A stretch of 64,000 bases of DNA, taken from the NCBI GenBank assembly GCA_003451675.1, contig DMCY01000015.1, forward strand, positions 1 through 64,000. Reading direction: 5' to 3'. The first letter of the stretch is position 1, and every line of letters begins with the position of its first letter. The notes beneath the pieces were generated by a model that searched no databases, was not told where the DNA came from, and saw nothing but the letters and a program-made list of their open reading frames with translations. Position numbers and translations under genes: made by a program. Shown here piece by piece: positions 44,373-53,597 of this stretch. The stretch comes from Candidatus Atribacteria bacterium (GTDB lineage Bacteria; Atribacterota; JS1; SB-45; 34-128).

Positions 44373-46154
44373 ATGGCAAATATTACTATAAATAATATAA
44401 AAGTTGAAGTGCCAGAAGGTACAACTATTTTAAATGCTGCTAAAAAGATTGGAATAAAGATACCTACTCTGTGTTATCTTGAAAATGTTCAAGAACCAGG
44501 ATCATGCAGAATGTGTGTTGTGGAGGTTGAAGGGGCCAGAACACTTCAGCCCTCTTGTGTAACACAGGTTTCAGAAGGTATGAAAATCCATACTAATACT
44601 AAAAAAATACGCGATGCTAGAAAGATTATATTGGAGTTACTTTTAAGTGATCATCCCTCGGAATGTAATACTTGTGATCGTAATCAGGATTGTGAACTGC
44701 AAAAATTAGCAGATGAGTATGGTATTAAAGAAGTTAGATTTCAGTCCGTGAAGGAAAGGTTGCCTTTAGATGAAAGTACCCCCGGGATCGTAAGGGACCC
44801 AAACAAGTGTATCTTGTGCAGGAGATGTGTCACCGTATGTCAAGAAGTACAAGGGGTGGGAACATTAGCCCCCAGAGCCCGTGGTTTTGATACGATTATT
44901 GCTCCAGGACAAGGAGATTTATTAAACGATGCCATATGTGTACAATGCGGACAATGCGCTGCTGTTTGCCCGGTAGGTGCAATCAGTGAAAAAGATGATA
45001 TTGATAAAGTATGGGAAGCAATCGATAATCCAGATAAGTTTGTAATTGTTCAGACTGCTCCCGCTATAAGAGCTGCCTTAGGCGAATGCTTTGATTTAGA
45101 ACCAGGTACTTTGGTTAAGGGGCGAATGACTACTGCTCTTAGAATGCTGGGTTTTGATAAAGTATTCGATACCAATTTTGCTGCTGATTTAACTATTATG
45201 GAGGAAGGAACAGAGCTTCTAACCAGACTGAAAAAAATATTAGTGGATAAAGACAAAAATGTGGCTTTACCCATGTTTACTTCTTGTTCTCCCGGATGGG
45301 TAAGTTATATGGAACACTTTTATCCTGAATTTATTTCCAATATATCTACCTGCAAATCTCCTCAACAAATGTTTGGGGCAGTTGCTAAAACTTATTTTGC
45401 TGAAAAAGTCGGAAAGAAAAAAGAAGATATTGTTGTCGTATCTATTATGCCCTGTACCGCGAAAAAATTTGAATGCAACCGAGAAGAAATGACAGATAGT
45501 GGAGTAAAAGATGTAGATTATGTATTAACTACCAGAGAATTAGGGAAAATGATTAAACAAGCAGGAATAGATTTTGTCAATCTTCCTGATGCAGAGATGG
45601 ATGCCCCTCTGGGTATATCCACGGGTGCTGCCGATATATTTGCTAACACCGGAGGAGTTATGGAAGCAGCCCTTAGAACTGCCTATGAGATTGTAACGGG
45701 AAGGGATATTCCATTTGATCAATTACACGTTACCCCCATTCAGGGGCTTAAAGGAGTAAAAGAAGCATCACTGACAATAGAAGGTACAAAAGAAGAATGG
45801 AAATTTTTGGAAGGTGTTACTCTAAATGTTGCAGTTGCCCATGGTCTGGGGAATGCTAAAAAGATAATAGAAGAAATTAAATCTGGCAAGAAACAGTATC
45901 ATTTTATAGAAATTATGACTTGCCCCGGTGGCTGTATTGGCGGAGGTGGACAACCAAGAATGACTACTGATGAAATAAGAAAAGCCAGAATTCAGGCCAT
46001 ATATAAAGAGGATGAAGGTAGAAAATATAGGAAGTCTCATGACAATCCTGCATTAAAGGTTCTCTATGAGGAATTTCTTGGAAAACCTCTGGGAGAGAAA
46101 TCTCATCATCTACTCCATACCAAATATTTTAATAAAAAAGATGAAAATGTTTAA
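44373..46154 (+). CDS. hydA: [FeFe] hydrogenase catalytic subunit HydA (NuoG-like N-terminus)
   Basis: Group A [FeFe] hydrogenase of 593 residues. N-terminal [2Fe-2S] domain (about 1-75; GSCRMC), His-ligated [4Fe-4S] (HPSECNTC, about 98-105), two further [4Fe-4S] (CILCRRCVTVC, CVQCGQCAAVCP), then the H-cluster domain with L1 TSCSPGW (Cys305), L2 MPCTAKKFE (Cys361) and L3 MTCPGGCIGGGG (Cys517, Cys521). With the NuoE/NuoF partners it should form a bifurcating hydrogenase coupling ferredoxin, NAD(P)H and H2. No HydE, HydF or HydG maturases are in the window. AAAGGAGAAG precedes the ATG. Confidence 0.96.
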   Translation: MANITINNIKVEVPEGTTILNAAKKIGIKIPTLCYLENVQEPGSCRMCVVEVEGARTLQPSCVTQVSEGMKIHTNTKKIRDARKIILELLLSDHPSECNTCDRNQDCELQKLADEYGIKEVRFQSVKERLPLDESTPGIVRDPNKCILCRRCVTVCQEVQGVGTLAPRARGFDTIIAPGQGDLLNDAICVQCGQCAAVCPVGAISEKDDIDKVWEAIDNPDKFVIVQTAPAIRAALGECFDLEPGTLVKGRMTTALRMLGFDKVFDTNFAADLTIMEEGTELLTRLKKILVDKDKNVALPMFTSCSPGWVSYMEHFYPEFISNISTCKSPQQMFGAVAKTYFAEKVGKKKEDIVVVSIMPCTAKKFECNREEMTDSGVKDVDYVLTTRELGKMIKQAGIDFVNLPDAEMDAPLGISTGAADIFANTGGVMEAALRTAYEIVTGRDIPFDQLHVTPIQGLKGVKEASLTIEGTKEEWKFLEGVTLNVAVAHGLGNAKKIIEEIKSGKKQYHFIEIMTCPGGCIGGGGQPRMTTDEIRKARIQAIYKEDEGRKYRKSHDNPALKVLYEEFLGKPLGEKSHHLLHTKYFNKKDENV

Positions 46155-46312
46155 GTTATTTGTTACCATAAAACAAAAAAGAAGATGAAATAAATAAAAA
46201 GCAGTGATCTTTTAAAATAGATAACAAAAGAATAATTAATCATTGACTACCTGCGAGAGAGGAAGAACTCTTCTAATCTTAAGGGGAAATCGTAAATTTC
46301 CGAGATAATTAA

Positions 46313-46376
46313 AGGGGTTTGATTTCTTAACTTAAGGTTATATAATCAGACCTCTTTTTATTTATTTTTATTTTTT
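46313..46376 (+). terminator. Terminator or attenuator before the TM1266-type regulator
   Basis: AGGGGTTTGATT (46313-46324) pairs with AATCAGACCTCT (46344-46355), 12 bp with two wobbles, and is followed by TTTTTATTTATTTTTATTTTTT. The loop contains a small CTTAA-C-TTAAG hairpin. It ends the hydA operon or attenuates the next gene, whose ATG is 26 bases after the T-rich run. Confidence 0.65.
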
Positions 46377-46401
46377 AAAAATCAGAAAGGGGAGGAGGAA
46401 A

Positions 46402-46650
46402 ATGTCTAAGCGGATCGGAACAGTTACTATTATTATTACTGATAGGGCTAACCAATCTTCTAAGGTTAATGAGATTTTAAGTAAACATGCAGATATCATT
46501 ATTGGCCGAATGGGCTTGCCCTATTTTCCTAAAGAGGTTAGCATCATCTGTCTGATTGTAAATGGCTCAACTGACCAATTAGGGTCTTTAACCGGTAAGC
46601 TGGGTTCTATTAAAGGAGTTCAGGTTAAATCGGTTATGGCAAAAGTATAG
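46402..46650 (+). CDS. TM1266-type iron-only hydrogenase system regulator
   Basis: An 82-residue ACT/NikR-like small protein matching the family named iron-only hydrogenase system regulator (TM1266). Features are RIGTVTIIITDRANQSSKVN, IIIGRMGLPY and SLTGKLGSIKGVQVKS. The family occurs beside [FeFe] hydrogenase genes and is presumed to regulate them; it has no separate DNA-binding domain here. A very strong AGGGGAGGAGGA ribosome binding site precedes it. Confidence 0.85.
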   Translation: MSKRIGTVTIIITDRANQSSKVNEILSKHADIIIGRMGLPYFPKEVSIICLIVNGSTDQLGSLTGKLGSIKGVQVKSVMAKV

Positions 46651-46757
46651 TTATGCAGTAATTGTTAAATTTTTAAAATTAAATTATAAAAAATATAAAA
46701 TAGACAAAGAAAGAGATAATTATTTTTGAAATATTTATAAAAAAGGAGAATGATTAT

Positions 46758-47270
46758 ATGGAGAACAATAAAATTAGATTTATTACCCGGACTGGAATAT
46801 TATTAGCGGTAGCTTTAGTTGTTCAGATGGGTGGCTTCCCTCAACCGATAACCGGTCCACTAATTAATACAATACTTTATTTAGCTGCCTTATTGGTGGG
46901 AAGTTGGAGTGGAATCATTATCGGTATTTGTACGCCGGTTATTGCTTTTATGAGGGGTATTTTACCACCACCTTTGGGCCCAATGATTCCTTTTATTGCT
47001 CTGGGCAACGGTGTTTTAGTGGTTGTTTTTAGTCTATTAAAAGGAAAAAATAAAATTTTAGGAATTATTATTGCTTCCTTGGTTAAGTATTTAATTTTAT
47101 TTACAGCAGTAAGTTATATTGTAGATGTACCAGATAAGATAGCTAAAGTTATGAGTTTACCTCAATTATTTACTGCTCTATCAGGTGGAGTAATTGCTAT
47201 ATTGGCGTATAAAGCTTTATGGGTTATTGGTATAGATAGAACAAAAGAAATCCCGAAAGATAAAAAATAA
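46758..47270 (+). CDS. ECF transporter substrate-binding (S) component
   Basis: A 170-residue membrane protein with five to six helices resembling ECF S components. The N-terminus carries an Ala/Val-rich first helix (TGILLAVALVVQMGGFPQP), and ILPPPLGPMIPFIALGNGV lies in the middle. The substrate (a vitamin or metal-cofactor precursor) cannot be told from sequence. No EcfA or EcfT genes are in the window, so it would share a distant energising module. Confidence 0.72.
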   Translation: MENNKIRFITRTGILLAVALVVQMGGFPQPITGPLINTILYLAALLVGSWSGIIIGICTPVIAFMRGILPPPLGPMIPFIALGNGVLVVVFSLLKGKNKILGIIIASLVKYLILFTAVSYIVDVPDKIAKVMSLPQLFTALSGGVIAILAYKALWVIGIDRTKEIPKDKK

Positions 47271-47512
47271 TAATATTCACAAAATATTTAACGAGCATAA
47301 AGTTTAAATTTTGCGGAAATTAATTTTTTATAAGACTATATTGGATAATATCTCATTATAGGATATAATTAATTAATATTTAAGATATTTATAGCCAATA
47401 TTAAAGAGTACTTCATGTTAAGCAGAGTATGTTCAGATTTTATCCATTAATAAATTTTTAGTAATAATAAGATAGAGATTTATAACTTTTTATTAGTAGG
47501 TGGAGAAAAGAG

Positions 47513-48007
47513 ATGGAACGACAGATAGATAATTTGTTAGAAGAATTTACGCTCGAGCAGATAGATGAATTAAATAAAATTATTGAAAAATACAAAGCGG
47601 AGCCGGGAGGTTTGATACCTTTATTGGAGGAAGCTCAAGCTTTACTCGGATATCTGCCCATTACTATTCAGAAACAAATATCTAATAAAACAAATATCCC
47701 TTTAAGCAGAATTTATGGAGTTGTAACCTTTTATTCATTCTTTACTATGACTCCACGGGGGAAACATACGGTGAAAGTGTGTTTAGGTACAGCTTGTTAT
47801 GTTAGAGGGGGCAAGAAAAACGCAGAAATAATCGAGAAGGAATTTGGAGTAAAACCCGGAGAGACTACTACCGATAGAAGGTTTACTTATGAAACAGTAA
47901 GATGTCTTGGAGCTTGTGGATTAGCCCCGGTAATAGTAGTTGATGGAGAAGTTTATGGAAGAGTTAAGCCTTCAAAGGTAAAAGAGATATTAGAACAATA
48001 TAAATAA
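47513..48007 (+). CDS. NuoE-like subunit of NADH-linked formate dehydrogenase
   Basis: A 164-residue NuoE homologue with LEEAQALLGYLPITIQKQ and the [2Fe-2S] ligands in VCLGTACYVRGG and RCLGACGLAPV. It begins a compact cluster with a NuoF and a formate dehydrogenase. The 240-bp upstream spacer is plain A/T-rich DNA without repeats; I could not place a confident promoter. AGGTGGAGAAAAG precedes the ATG. Confidence 0.9.
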   Translation: MERQIDNLLEEFTLEQIDELNKIIEKYKAEPGGLIPLLEEAQALLGYLPITIQKQISNKTNIPLSRIYGVVTFYSFFTMTPRGKHTVKVCLGTACYVRGGKKNAEIIEKEFGVKPGETTTDRRFTYETVRCLGACGLAPVIVVDGEVYGRVKPSKVKEILEQYK

Positions 48008-48039
48008 CGGTTAAGGTTAAGGCAGGAAAGGGGAAGACT

Positions 48040-49965
48040 GTGGGAAAAATTAAGACAGAAGATTTAATAAAAATTAAGAAGCATACCTTAGCTAAAAGAG
48101 AATTATCAAAAAGAGGAAAAAAAATAAGAATAACCGTCCATATGGGCACCTGCGGCATTGCTTCGGGTGCCCAAAAAATTATGGATGCTCTGACAAGGGA
48201 AATTGAGAAAGAAAAACAAAAAAATATTGCTATCATTACTTCTGGTTGTATGGGGTTATGTAGTAGAGAGCCTTTAATTACTGTGGAGATATTTGAGCAG
48301 GAACCAATAATTTATCAGTATATGGACAAAGAGAAGGTATTGGAAGTTTTTAAAAAGCATATTTTAGGAGGAAAAGTTCTTGCTGCTTATGCCTTGGCAA
48401 GGGGGAAAGAAGAGCAGATTAAGGAAAGGATTAAATATAAAGGTATCTTACCAGATGAAATTGTTTTAGATAAAAGTATACCCGGCATAGAAGAAATCCC
48501 TTTTTTTTCAAATCAAGAGATAAGAGTATTGAAAAATCGGGGGATAATTGATCCGGAAAAAATTGAAGATTATATTGCTAGGAATGGATATATGGGGATG
48601 GCTAAAGCTTTAACGGAGATGACCAAAAGAGAGATTATTCAGGAAATTTTAGATTCGGGATTAAAAGGAAGAGGTGGAGCAGGTTTTCCTGTAGGTATCA
48701 AATGGAAATATGCTACTCAGACAGTAAATAAAGTAAAATATGTTGTTTGTAATGCTGATGAGGGTGACCCTGGTGCTTATATGGATAGAAGTATTTTAGA
48801 AGGTGATCCCCATGCTGTTATTGAAGGAATGGTTATTGCAGCAAAGGCTGTAGATGCTCATCAAGGATATATTTATTGTCGTGCAGAATATCCTTTAGCT
48901 ATAAAAATGTTAAATAAAGCTATTCATCAAGCTAAAGAATTCGGTCTTTTAGGCAAGAACATTCTGGAAACAGGATTTGATTTCGATTTGAAAATTTACC
49001 GGGGAGCAGGGGCTTTCGTTTGTGGAGAAGAAACTGCTTTAATGAGATCTATTGAAGGCAAAAGGGGAATGCCTCGTCCAAGACCACCTTTTCCCGCTAA
49101 TGCAGGTTTATGGGAAAAGCCGACTGTTTTAAATAATGTGGAAACATTAGCTAATATTGGCCAGATAATTTTAAAAGGAAGTTCTTGGTTTGCTAATATA
49201 GGTACAGAGGCTAGTAAAGGAACTAAAGTTTTTGCTCTTACCGGTGATGTAAATAATGTGGGATTAGTGGAAGTTCCTATTGGAACGACTTTAGGGACCA
49301 TTATCTATGAGATTGGAGGGGGCATACCTGATGGAAAAAAATTTAAAGCTGCCCAATTAGGTGGACCTTCAGGAGGTTGTATTCCTGTTGAATATCTTAA
49401 TGTCCCTATAGATTACGATACTGTAAAAAATTTAGGGGCTATTATGGGTTCCGGTGGGCTAATTGTGATGAATGAGGATAAATGTGCTGTAGATATAGCC
49501 CGTTTCTTTATGGATTTTTGCCAAGAAGAATCTTGTGGTAAATGCACTCCTTGTCGTGAAGGAACAAAAAGGATGTTAGAAGTTCTTACTGATATTTGCG
49601 AAGGAAAAGGGGAAGAAGGAGATATTGAACTTTTGGAAGAAATGGGAGAAGTAATTAAAGATGCTTCACTTTGTGGACTGGGCCAAACAGCACCAAATCC
49701 AGTTTTGACTACCTTGAGATATTTCAAAAATGAATACGAAGCTCATATACAGCATAAGAGATGCCCAGCAGGGGTTTGCCGTGGCTTAATTAAATATAGC
49801 ATTGATTTGGAAAAATGTATTGGCTGTGGTTTGTGTCTAAAAGTTTGCCCGGCTGATGCCATAAGTGGTGCGAAGAAGCAACCCTACAAATTAGACCAGG
49901 ATAAATGTATACAATGTGGTTTTTGCTATGAAATATGTAAATTTAAAGCAATAGTAAAAAAATAG
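48040..49965 (+). CDS. NuoF-like NADH-binding subunit with ferredoxin ends (formate dehydrogenase beta)
   Basis: A 641-residue chain: thioredoxin-like [2Fe-2S] domain (about 1-125; MGTCGIASGA, SGCMGLCSREP), NuoF core (GRGGAGFPVGIKW, CNADEGDPGAYMDR), SLBB and [4Fe-4S] site (ESCGKCTPCREG), and a C-terminal 2x[4Fe-4S] ferredoxin (CIGCGLCLKVCP, CIQCGFCYEIC). This is the HydB/HylB architecture of electron-bifurcating enzymes. GTG start at 48040 after GGAAAGGGGA. It passes electrons between NADH and FdhA. Confidence 0.92.
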   Translation: MGKIKTEDLIKIKKHTLAKRELSKRGKKIRITVHMGTCGIASGAQKIMDALTREIEKEKQKNIAIITSGCMGLCSREPLITVEIFEQEPIIYQYMDKEKVLEVFKKHILGGKVLAAYALARGKEEQIKERIKYKGILPDEIVLDKSIPGIEEIPFFSNQEIRVLKNRGIIDPEKIEDYIARNGYMGMAKALTEMTKREIIQEILDSGLKGRGGAGFPVGIKWKYATQTVNKVKYVVCNADEGDPGAYMDRSILEGDPHAVIEGMVIAAKAVDAHQGYIYCRAEYPLAIKMLNKAIHQAKEFGLLGKNILETGFDFDLKIYRGAGAFVCGEETALMRSIEGKRGMPRPRPPFPANAGLWEKPTVLNNVETLANIGQIILKGSSWFANIGTEASKGTKVFALTGDVNNVGLVEVPIGTTLGTIIYEIGGGIPDGKKFKAAQLGGPSGGCIPVEYLNVPIDYDTVKNLGAIMGSGGLIVMNEDKCAVDIARFFMDFCQEESCGKCTPCREGTKRMLEVLTDICEGKGEEGDIELLEEMGEVIKDASLCGLGQTAPNPVLTTLRYFKNEYEAHIQHKRCPAGVCRGLIKYSIDLEKCIGCGLCLKVCPADAISGAKKQPYKLDQDKCIQCGFCYEICKFKAIVKK

Positions 49966-50019
49966 ATAGTTTTTAATTATTAAAAAAGAAAAGTTTTAGA
50001 AAGAGGAGAGGGAAGAGCA

Positions 50020-52719
50020 GTGTCTTTGATAAATATAATAATAGACAATATTAAGGTAAAAGTAGAAGAAGGAATAACTATTTTAGATGCTGCTAAGGGG
50101 GCAGGTATTAAAATTCCCACATTATGTGCTATGCCCGAACTTAAATTTTCTCCTGGTTCTTGTCGGATATGTGTTGTAGAAGTTGTTGGTATGCCTGCAT
50201 TGGTTGCTTCTTGCGCTTATCCGGTAAAAGAAGGTTTAAATATCTATACTAACAATAAAAGAGTTGTCAGAGCCCGGAAAATGACTTTGGAATTCTTGCT
50301 GGCCAATCATCCTCTGGATTGTATGACTTGTGAGAAGAGCGGTTCTTGTATTTTGGAAGACCTGGCTTATGATTTGGGTATAAAGAAATCCAGATTTGAA
50401 CAAAATAAAAAAGAGATTACTATTGATAATAATAACCCTTTTATTGTAAGAGAATTGGATAAATGTGTGCTATGCGGAAGATGCGTGGAAATATGCAATG
50501 AAATTCAGCAATCAAATATTATCGATTTTGGGTATCGAGGAACAAAAACAGAAATTGTAGTCGAGGGAAGAACTGATTTAAAAAATTCAAACTGCGTATT
50601 TTGTGGACAGTGTGTTGCAGTCTGCCCGGTAGGTGCATTAATAGATAAAGAAGCACAAGGGAAGGGTAGAACTTGGGAATTTAAAAAAGTAAAAACCACT
50701 TGTAATTACTGTGGATGTGGATGTAATTTTGATTTTAATATAAAGGAAGGCCAGGTGGTAAAAGTTACTTCTAATTCTGAGAGTGTAGTAAATGGGATTA
50801 ACCTCTGTGCTAAAGGACGCTTTGGCTACGATTATATTCACCATAAAGACCGGTTAACTGCTCCTTTAATTAGAAAGAATGGAAAATTAGAAAAAGCCTC
50901 CTGGGAAGAAGCTTTGCAATTAATTAGTGATAAATTTAACCAGTTTAAAAAAGAGAGTGGTAGTGATAGTTTAGGAGTTTTATCTTCTGCCAAATGCACC
51001 AACGAAGAAAATTATCTTCTAATGAAGTTTAGCCGAGCTGTTTTAGGAACTAATAACGTTGATCATTGCGCCCGCTTGTGTCATTCAGCCACAGTTGCAG
51101 GTTTAGCTCAGGCTTTTGGTAGTGGAGCGATGACTAACTCCATAAAAGAGATTGCTGATGCTTCAGTAATTTATCTTACCGGCTCTAATACTACTGAAAA
51201 TCATCCCATAATTGCTCTGGAAATTAAAAAAGCAGTTACTAAAAATGGCGCAAAACTAATTATAGCTGACCCTCGAGAAATTGAACTTACTAAATATGCA
51301 ACTATCTGGATGAGACAACGTCCTGGTACTGATGTAGCTTTATTTAATGGATTGATGAATTTAATTATCAGTGAAGGATTAGAAGATAAAGAGTTTATTG
51401 CTCAAAGAACTGAAGGTTATGAGGAATTAAAAAAGACTGTGCTCAAATATACTCCTGAAGTAGTAGAAAAAATAACCGGTGTGCCAGCTGAAGATATACG
51501 AAAAGCAGCCAGGATTTATGCAACTGCTCCCACTGTTTCTTTAATTTATTCGATGGGAATTACTCAACATACAACTGGTACAGATAATGTATTATCTACT
51601 GCTAATATTGCTATGCTTACCGGTAATTTAGGGAAGGAAAGTACAGGAGTTAATCCTCTACGTGGGCAAAGCAATGTACAGGGAGCTTGCGATTTAGGGG
51701 CTTTACCTAATTTTTATTCCGGTTACCAAAAAGTTACAGACCTTAAAATTAAAGAGAAGTTTTCTAAAGCCTGGGGAGTGGATTTATCTAACAAAGTAGG
51801 TTTAACCGTGGTAGAGATTTTGAATGCTGCTTATAAGGGAAAGATTAAAGGCATCTTCATTATGGCAGAAAACCCTGCTATGTCTGACCCCGACCTCAAT
51901 CATGCTCGAGAAGCTCTAAAGAAAACGGAGTTTTTAGTAGTCTCAGATGTCTTTATGACCGAGACTGCTGAATTAGCAGATGTAGTTTTACCCGGGGTTA
52001 CCATAGCTGAAAAAGATGGTACTATGACCAATACGGAAAGAAGAGTACAAAGAATAAGAAAGGCTATTGAACCTATAGGTGACTCTAAACCGGAATGGAA
52101 AATCATTTGCGAATTGTCTCAAAAGATGGGTTATAATATGAGTTATAATAATCCAGTAGAGATAATGGAAGAGATTGCCCAGCTTACCCCTATTTATGGA
52201 GGAATACATTATAATCGATTAGATAATGGGGGATTACAGTGGCCTTGTCTTGATGCCAATCATCCTGGGACCAAATATCTACATAAAGACAAATTTAGCC
52301 GGGGCAAAGGGAAATTTACTGCAGTAGAATTTAAAGAAGCAGTCGAACTGCCAGACGAGGAATATCCTTTCCTCTTTACCACTGGCCGGGTATTATATCA
52401 TTTCCACACAGGAACTGTTACTCGGAGATCTAAGGGGTTAAATGAGATTTATCCGGAAGCATTAGTGGAGATTAACCCTCAAGATGCGCAAGAGCTAAAG
52501 GTCGAAAACGGAGAATTTGTAGTAGTAGCCTCTCGTCGAGGAAAAATCAAGACTAAGGCAAAAGTTACTAAAAAATCAGGAAAAGGTGTGGTGTTTATGA
52601 GTTTCCATTTCCGTGAAGCAGCTGCAAATCTACTTACCAATGCTGCCCTGGATCCGGTAGCTAAGATTCCTGAATATAAAGTGTGTGCAGTAAAAATAAA
52701 GAAAGCATTAATAAAATAA
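50020..52719 (+). CDS. fdhA: NAD-linked formate dehydrogenase alpha subunit (Cys form)
   Basis: Molybdenum/tungsten bis-MGD enzyme of 899 residues that interconverts formate and CO2. N-terminal NuoG-like part (about 1-215) with [2Fe-2S] (GSCRICVVE), His-type [4Fe-4S] (HPLDCMTC) and two ferredoxin motifs (CVLCGRCVEIC, CVFCGQCVAVCP). The catalytic domain starts with the [4Fe-4S] motif CNYCGCGCNF. Catalytic Cys354 in CARLCHSA replaces the selenocysteine of many homologues; no in-frame TGA occurs. The C-terminal molydopterin domain has TGRVLYHFHTGTVTRR. GTG start at 50020. Confidence 0.95.
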   Translation: MSLINIIIDNIKVKVEEGITILDAAKGAGIKIPTLCAMPELKFSPGSCRICVVEVVGMPALVASCAYPVKEGLNIYTNNKRVVRARKMTLEFLLANHPLDCMTCEKSGSCILEDLAYDLGIKKSRFEQNKKEITIDNNNPFIVRELDKCVLCGRCVEICNEIQQSNIIDFGYRGTKTEIVVEGRTDLKNSNCVFCGQCVAVCPVGALIDKEAQGKGRTWEFKKVKTTCNYCGCGCNFDFNIKEGQVVKVTSNSESVVNGINLCAKGRFGYDYIHHKDRLTAPLIRKNGKLEKASWEEALQLISDKFNQFKKESGSDSLGVLSSAKCTNEENYLLMKFSRAVLGTNNVDHCARLCHSATVAGLAQAFGSGAMTNSIKEIADASVIYLTGSNTTENHPIIALEIKKAVTKNGAKLIIADPREIELTKYATIWMRQRPGTDVALFNGLMNLIISEGLEDKEFIAQRTEGYEELKKTVLKYTPEVVEKITGVPAEDIRKAARIYATAPTVSLIYSMGITQHTTGTDNVLSTANIAMLTGNLGKESTGVNPLRGQSNVQGACDLGALPNFYSGYQKVTDLKIKEKFSKAWGVDLSNKVGLTVVEILNAAYKGKIKGIFIMAENPAMSDPDLNHAREALKKTEFLVVSDVFMTETAELADVVLPGVTIAEKDGTMTNTERRVQRIRKAIEPIGDSKPEWKIICELSQKMGYNMSYNNPVEIMEEIAQLTPIYGGIHYNRLDNGGLQWPCLDANHPGTKYLHKDKFSRGKGKFTAVEFKEAVELPDEEYPFLFTTGRVLYHFHTGTVTRRSKGLNEIYPEALVEINPQDAQELKVENGEFVVVASRRGKIKTKAKVTKKSGKGVVFMSFHFREAAANLLTNAALDPVAKIPEYKVCAVKIKKALIK

Positions 52720-52739
52720 CATTTAGAACATACACAAAA

Positions 52740-52935
52740 AAGTAAAGGAATTGTCTTGTATCTTGTATTTAATGCTAACGACTATTCACTAACGATTGAT
52801 TCAATTGGTGAATCGGTGCATTGGTAAATTGGTCAATTGTTTAGTGTAAACTTTAGTGAGGTATTTTAAGAAAGAAGATGACAGTTTTTTAACTATTGTT
52901 TTTATTTTTTTCTTTACTCGATACGAATTTATAAC
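52740..52935. repeat. Quasi-repeat block between fdhA and mobA
   Basis: It contains CTTGTATCTTGTATTTAATG, GCTAACGACTATTCACTAACG, the run GGTGAATCGGTGCATTGGTA and AATTGGTCAATTG, then TACTCGATACGAATT just before mobA. It is the first such block after the repeat-free 22.7-52.7 kb stretch. Confidence 0.55.
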
Positions 52936-52952
52936 TTTATAATCGAGATGGA

Positions 52953-53597
52953 ATGATATATAATATGAAAATTAAAAAGAATAAAGAAATTTCTCGTTTA
53001 ACAGCAATTATTTTAGCAGGAGGGAAAAGCAGCAGAATAGGTTCGGATAAAGATAAAGCAATACTCAAATTGAATGGAAAACGCCTTATCGATATAGTAA
53101 TATCAAAACTCAAACATATAGTAGGAGATAATATTATTATAGTCGGTTCTCCAGAGAAATACCCTTCTTATAAACAAGTAGTACCAGACCTATTTAACCA
53201 AAGAGGTCTCTTGGTGGGGTTGTATTCCGGTTTGAAGGCATCTGCTTCCTGGTATAATTTGGTGGTGGGTTGCGATATGCCTTTTCTGAAAGTTGAATTA
53301 CTTCAATATATGAGGGAAAAGATTGATTCAAACGATATTATTATCCCCCGCTACAATAAAGGGTATATCGAACCTTTATGTGCGATTTATAGCAAAAAGT
53401 GTTTAGAAATTATAGAGAAAAATATACAATTTGGGGTCCTATCGGTTAGGAAAATATTTCCTCATTTGAGAATAAAATTTATTGAAGAGGAAGAGATAAA
53501 AAGATTTGATCCCAAGTTTTATTCGTTTTTTAACGTGAACTTTAAACATGATTTTAGAAAGGCAGAAGAGTTAATAAAAAAGAAGGAGACAGAATAA
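52953..53597 (+). CDS. mobA: Molybdenum cofactor guanylyltransferase
   Basis: MobA attaches GMP to molybdopterin to form the MGD cofactor used by FdhA. The nucleotidyltransferase signature LAGGKSSRIGSDKDKAIL lies at about residues 21-38, and GCDMPFLK at about 108. It has 214 residues; ATG 52965 is an alternative start four codons in. It sits between fdhA and fdhD, as expected for a cofactor supply gene. Confidence 0.9.
   Translation: MIYNMKIKKNKEISRLTAIILAGGKSSRIGSDKDKAILKLNGKRLIDIVISKLKHIVGDNIIIVGSPEKYPSYKQVVPDLFNQRGLLVGLYSGLKASASWYNLVVGCDMPFLKVELLQYMREKIDSNDIIIPRYNKGYIEPLCAIYSKKCLEIIEKNIQFGVLSVRKIFPHLRIKFIEEEEIKRFDPKFYSFFNVNFKHDFRKAEELIKKKETE

Noticed and set aside
46243..46250. TGACTAC as part of a purine riboswitch
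   Set aside because: The other conserved purine riboswitch segments (TATA...GGGTTTCTAC...CCGTAA) are absent upstream.
47276..47282. TTCACAA before the formate dehydrogenase cluster as a Rex site
   Set aside because: Only a half site; no TTGTGA partner at the correct distance.
50020..52719. Selenocysteine in FdhA
   Set aside because: The position holds TGT (Cys354) and the frame has no internal TGA.
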